NCBI RefSeq assembly: GCF_011303555.1
Contig: NZ_CP049868.1
Location: 4,278,001 to 4,342,000, forward strand
Length of the DNA: 64,000 bases
Reading direction: 5' to 3'
DNA from: Pedobacter sp. HDW13
Lineage (GTDB): Bacteria > Bacteroidota > Bacteroidia > Sphingobacteriales > Sphingobacteriaceae
Shown here: in pieces, positions 60,515-64,000 of the stretch
Numbering within the stretch: position 1 is the stretch's first letter
How the letters are laid out: each line of letters begins with the position of its first letter
Made by a program: the position numbers and the translations under genes
The notes under the pieces: generated by a model
The model's input: only the letters and a program-made list of their open reading frames with translations
Told to the model about the DNA's origin: nothing
Database searches by the model: none

Positions 60515-62428
60515 CTATTTATAACTGCGTATTGTAAGATCAACGTTTTCAAATATCAAGGGCTCTTTGTGTAATTCCTGTACCTGGTCATAGCCTTTCC
60601 ATTCCCAGGCCGATACAAAACAGAAATCACGGTCATTTCTAACCGCTTCGCCATCCGCTGTCTGGTATTCCTCTCTAAAGTGTGCCCCACACGATTCCTC
60701 TCTGGTTAGCGCATCATAACACATCAGTTCGCCCAGTTCAAGGTAATCGGCTACTCTTCCTGCCTTTTCCAGCTCGCTGTTTACCTGGTTATCTCCGGTT
60801 ATTTTAAGATCCTGATAAAAAGATGCTCTTAGTTCTTTAATCTCCTTAATCGCTGATAAAAGACTGGTTTTACTACGTGAGAGGCCGCATTTGTTGTACA
60901 ACAATTTACCAAGAGCTTTATGGTAGTAATCGGCCGAAAGATGCCCGTTGATGTTTAAAAGCTGATCTAACTGTTTTTTAACGCTATTTTCAGCTTCAAT
61001 AAAAGCAGGGTGGTCGGTATCTATTTTCACTGTATGAAGCTCTCCAGCCAAATAATCGGGAATGGTATATGGAGCAATAAAATAACCATCTACACAGGCC
61101 TGTAACAGCGAATTTGCTCCTAATCTGTTGGCCCCATGATCTGCAAAATTGGCTTCTCCTAAAGCAAATAAGCCAGGTATTGTGGTCATTAACTGGTAAT
61201 CGACCCACAAACCGCCCATGGTAAAATGTGCTGCCGGCGAAATGAGCATGGGCTGCTCATATGCATTGATACCGGTTATTTTTTCGTACATGCTAAACAG
61301 GTTGCTGTACTTTTCCCTGATTTTATCTTTTCCCTGTTCACTAATGGCTTTTGAAAAATCGAGACATACTGAGTTTTTCATTGGGCCAACTCCACAACCT
61401 GCATCAATACGTTCTTTTGCGGCCCTCGAGGCAATATCACGCGGCGAAAGATTGCCAAACGCCGGATAGCGGCGTTCTAAATAATAATCTCTTTCTGTTT
61501 CGGGAATATCTTTTGGCGCTCTTGTATCATCCGCTTTACTGGGTACCCAAATCCGGCCGTCGTTCCTTAACGATTCCGACATCAGGGTTAATTTCGACTG
61601 ATGTTCGCCAGATTGTGGTAAACTGGTAGGATGAAACTGAATCCAGCTCACGCCCGACATTAAGGCTCCTTTTTTGTGCGTCCGCCATATGGCAGAACTG
61701 TTGCAACCCATAGCAAGCGTAGAGAGGTAATATACTTTTCCGTATCCACCGGTAGCCAATACAACTGCGTTAGCTGCATAGCGCTCTATTTTTCCGGTAA
61801 GCAGATCGCGGGTAATGATACCTCTGGCTTTGCCATCTACCACCACCAACTCGAGCATCTCGTGGCGGGTATAGGTTTTTACTTTGCCCAAATGTTCCTG
61901 GCGCATAAGTGCCTGGTAAGCACCTAGCAGCAATTGCTGTCCCGTTTGCCCGCGGGCATAAAATGTACGCGAAACCTGTACACCTCCAAACGATCTGTTG
62001 TTGAGGTAACCACCGTACTCGCGGGCAAAAGGTACGCCTTGCGAAACGGCCTGGTCAATCAGTGCGGCAGAGCATTCGGCTAGCCGATATACATTGGCCT
62101 CCCGCGAGCGGAAATCGCCACCCTTTATCGTATCGTAAAACATTCGGTATACGCTATCTCCGTCGTTTTTGTAATTTTTAGCGGCATTTATCCCTCCCTG
62201 TGCAGCAACCGAATGGGCCCGTCTTGCAGTATCCTGAAAACAGAACGACTTCACATTGTAGCCTTGTTCGGCCAGTGAAGCTGCACAAGAGGCTCCTGCA
62301 AGCCCTGTGCCCACCACAATAATATCAAGTTTCTTCCGGTTGGCCGGATTAACCAGTTTAGCGTGCTGTTTATAATTGTTCCACTTATCAGCAAGCGGTC
62401 CTAGCGGAATTTTTGCATCTAATCTCAT
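60515..62428 (-). CDS. sdhA: Succinate dehydrogenase/fumarate reductase flavoprotein subunit
   Basis: A 637-residue FAD enzyme. The dinucleotide motif is VGTGLAGASCAASL (39-52) and the covalent FAD attachment is His72 in RRAHSVAAQGG. Substrate and proton-relay motifs follow: QFHPTSLP, ERRYPAFGNLSPRDIASRAAKE and the HxxxGG-type segment AAHFTMGGLWVD. The long form with the extended N-terminus is typical of the Bacteroidota and epsilonproteobacterial type B complexes. Its start overlaps the end of the cytochrome gene by 4 bp. Confidence 0.96.
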   Translation of the reverse strand: MRLDAKIPLGPLADKWNNYKQHAKLVNPANRKKLDIIVVGTGLAGASCAASLAEQGYNVKSFCFQDTARRAHSVAAQGGINAAKNYKNDGDSVYRMFYDTIKGGDFRSREANVYRLAECSAALIDQAVSQGVPFAREYGGYLNNRSFGGVQVSRTFYARGQTGQQLLLGAYQALMRQEHLGKVKTYTRHEMLELVVVDGKARGIITRDLLTGKIERYAANAVVLATGGYGKVYYLSTLAMGCNSSAIWRTHKKGALMSGVSWIQFHPTSLPQSGEHQSKLTLMSESLRNDGRIWVPSKADDTRAPKDIPETERDYYLERRYPAFGNLSPRDIASRAAKERIDAGCGVGPMKNSVCLDFSKAISEQGKDKIREKYSNLFSMYEKITGINAYEQPMLISPAAHFTMGGLWVDYQLMTTIPGLFALGEANFADHGANRLGANSLLQACVDGYFIAPYTIPDYLAGELHTVKIDTDHPAFIEAENSVKKQLDQLLNINGHLSADYYHKALGKLLYNKCGLSRSKTSLLSAIKEIKELRASFYQDLKITGDNQVNSELEKAGRVADYLELGELMCYDALTREESCGAHFREEYQTADGEAVRNDRDFCFVSAWEWKGYDQVQELHKEPLIFENVDLTIRSYK

Positions 62429-63090
62429 AATTGGCTATTTAAATAAACGTAAACAGGCATGGCCATAAAACCAAGGGTAATGGTTGCTGTATACACCCAG
62501 CCCAGTACTTTTATCCATCTTACATATTTTGGATGAAATATACCTATGGTACGTGCAGCACTAAAAAAGCCATGTAAAAGATGAAAACCCAGCGCAATTA
62601 AAGCTATTTCGTAAACCAATACATACCAGAGCTCACTATAAGCTTTGGTTACTATAGTGTACAGGTCTTTATTGCCTTTAGCATCAAGCGGAAGGTCGGT
62701 AAATTTGTACTGGTACCAAAAATCTTTCATATGGATGATTAGAAACAGAAATATAATGGTACCGAGTAAACCCATATTTCGGCTGTACCAAACACTGGCT
62801 TTTCCGCGTTTATCGTATGCGTATTTTGTTCCACTGGCGGCGGTATTTTTACGTGTTACCAGTATCGCATAAACGGTATGGCCTATAATCGATGTATACA
62901 GGATGTAGGAAATAATCTTAATAATGATGTTACCCGCCAGTAAATTGGAATACCAGTTAAATTGTTCGTGCGCTATTCCGGGATCGAGGAAAAGTTGCAG
63001 GTTACCAAGCAGGTGAATGACTAAAAAGAAGCATAAGAACAGGCCTGTTGCAGACATCCATAATTTATGCTGTAGCGAGGTTGTTTTCAT
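62425..63090 (-). CDS. sdhC: Succinate dehydrogenase cytochrome b subunit
   Basis: About 221 residues with five membrane helices, the single-subunit di-heme anchor of type B succinate dehydrogenases. Helix histidines for heme are visible in FLVIHLLGN, IGHTVYAIL, LIIHMKDFW and LGFHLLHGFFSA. The frame opens at 63150, but the Met at 63090 (MKTTSLQHKLWMSATGLFL) fits the family; the longer version would start with an unlikely hydrophobic extension. Confidence 0.92.
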   Translation of the reverse strand: MKTTSLQHKLWMSATGLFLCFFLVIHLLGNLQLFLDPGIAHEQFNWYSNLLAGNIIIKIISYILYTSIIGHTVYAILVTRKNTAASGTKYAYDKRGKASVWYSRNMGLLGTIIFLFLIIHMKDFWYQYKFTDLPLDAKGNKDLYTIVTKAYSELWYVLVYEIALIALGFHLLHGFFSAARTIGIFHPKYVRWIKVLGWVYTATITLGFMAMPVYVYLNSQL

Positions 63091-63136
63091 AATAATGCAG
63101 TTGGTGAATGTTAAAAAAATAAACAATTGGTTTATG

Positions 63137-63997
63137 CTACCATAAACCAATCACTTTCCACCATAAACCGCCTACTACAAACCAAACGATCAAAAACAAT
63201 ACACTAATAAAAAAGCCTTGCTTCCACCAGTCTTTCATGTCAACATAAGTGCTTCCAAAAAATATAGGAGCGGGGCCATGGGCATAATGGGTTAGCGATC
63301 CCATCAAGGTGGCACAGGCCCCAAGAAATATAGCCAGCATGGTGCCCGGTACTCCAACAGATAAACCTACTGCTAAAAATACCGAATACATGGCTGCTGC
63401 ATGTGCTGTACCGCTGGCAAACATGTAATGACAATAAGAATAAACAAGTATAATAATAGGAAAAGCCATCTGCCAGCTTAAATGTGCCATCTCTGCACCA
63501 ACCAAATGTCCAAACCAGCCAATAAAACCAAGTGAATTGAGATAAGAACCCATCATTACTAAAGATGAAAACCACACAATGGTATCCCATGCTCCCTTCT
63601 CTGATTTAACATCATCCCAGGTGAGTACACCGCAAAGCAATAAAATAGATAAGCCTATCAATGCGCCTGTAGTGGCATCCATGGCAAACAAACTGCCGAA
63701 AATCCATAAAACAAGCAAGATGATAAAAGTAGCTACCATTAACCATTCTTGCAGGGTTACAGGTCCCATTTCTTTTAGTTTTGCGGCTGCAATGGCTGGA
63801 GCATCTTTTGTGCTTTTAAGTTCAGGCGGGTAAAATTTATACAGAAATAACGGTACCAATAAAAAACAAACTAAGCCCGGTATACCTGCTGCTAAAAACC
63901 AGCTACCCCAGGTGATGGTTATCCCAAGGTCTTTTGCAAATTTTTGTGCCATTGGATTACTGGCCGTGGCGGTAAGAAAAATTACCGAAGTAATCAT
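63137..63997 (-). CDS. DASS-family anion transporter (partial, 5' end outside window)
   Basis: The C-terminal 286 residues of a divalent-anion:sodium symporter-family protein of the CitT/SodiT type. The helix pair around TATASNPMAQKFAKDLG and the C-terminal SLTHYAHGPAPIFFGSTYVDMKDWWKQGF are diagnostic. The frame continues past the window edge; the Met at 63997 is internal. It is upstream of the succinate dehydrogenase genes by about 50 bp, suggesting transport of a C4-dicarboxylate or a related anion. Confidence 0.9.
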   Translation of the reverse strand: MITSVIFLTATASNPMAQKFAKDLGITITWGSWFLAAGIPGLVCFLLVPLFLYKFYPPELKSTKDAPAIAAAKLKEMGPVTLQEWLMVATFIILLVLWIFGSLFAMDATTGALIGLSILLLCGVLTWDDVKSEKGAWDTIVWFSSLVMMGSYLNSLGFIGWFGHLVGAEMAHLSWQMAFPIIILVYSYCHYMFASGTAHAAAMYSVFLAVGLSVGVPGTMLAIFLGACATLMGSLTHYAHGPAPIFFGSTYVDMKDWWKQGFFISVLFLIVWFVVGGLWWKVIGLW

Positions 63998-64000
63998 GTT

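Noticed and set aside
1..64000. CRISPR arrays, insertion sequences, integrases, rRNA
   Set aside because: No regularly spaced direct repeats, transposase or integrase motifs, or rRNA segments were seen; only one tRNA gene was found.

Overview
The window looks like a chromosome segment of a Bacteroidota bacterium, most likely a Pedobacter-like member of the Sphingobacteriaceae. Several signs agree: an ECF sigma/FecR/SusC/SusD cassette, repeated promoter-like TAnnTTTG boxes with an upstream TTG (the Bacteroidota consensus), HisB and HisIE fusions, NBD-less efflux genes beside TolC/HlyD, and low-GC intergenic DNA with small palindromic repeats. The species call is inference.

Layout. 0-3.1 kb: a ferredoxin, a universal stress protein, an NlpC/P60 hydrolase and a WD40 protein. 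3.1-11.1 kb: a complete leftward histidine operon (hisG-D-C-B-H-A-orf70-F-IE), preceded by a promoter and a 15-codon leader peptide with five His codons. hisC carries a one-base frameshift. 11.2-13.2 kb: an L,D-transpeptidase lipoprotein and an NTF2-like protein. 13.2-19.7 kb: the most distinctive part, an NrtR-type Nudix regulator followed by eight tightly packed genes: PRPP-synthetase-like, nucleoside deoxyribosyltransferase-like, NADAR, macro domain, RNA 2'-phosphotransferase KptA/Tpt1, PPP-like metallophosphatase, a second macro domain, and nicotinamide phosphoribosyltransferase. Three 27-bp palindromes of identical design lie over the two promoters. Together the genes could consume NAD+ for RNA or nucleobase repair, process the ADP-ribose products and resynthesise NAD+.

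19.9-32.9 kb is mostly housekeeping: a BatA/vWA protein, a dihydroorotase homologue without metal ligands, two glycosyltransferases, a GH3-family protein, Dxr, RseP, HscB and a tRNA-Leu. 33-37.4 kb has small membrane proteins, a subtilisin-like lipoprotein and an S41 peptidase. A 450-bp gap then holds a 21-bp-period repeat encoding seven heptads on the minus strand. 37.9-49.6 kb is a regulated uptake locus (ECF sigma, FecR, SusC, SusD) with a secreted zinc metalloprotease, a TlpA thioredoxin and an exported amidohydrolase, suggesting peptide or protein use. 49.8-55.9 kb has an ABC-F ATPase, then a leftward efflux operon whose ABC subunit lacks an ATPase domain.

56.1-59.7 kb resembles a phosphonate or organophosphate locus: a phosphonatase-like HAD hydrolase diverging from an HpnZ-like alcohol dehydrogenase (again with a one-base G-run frameshift), an OPA/GlpT-type transporter and an unknown protein. 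59.7-64 kb is a leftward DASS anion transporter (cut by the window end) with the cytochrome b, flavoprotein and iron-sulfur subunits of a succinate dehydrogenase/fumarate reductase. No CRISPR array, transposase, integrase or rRNA was seen.
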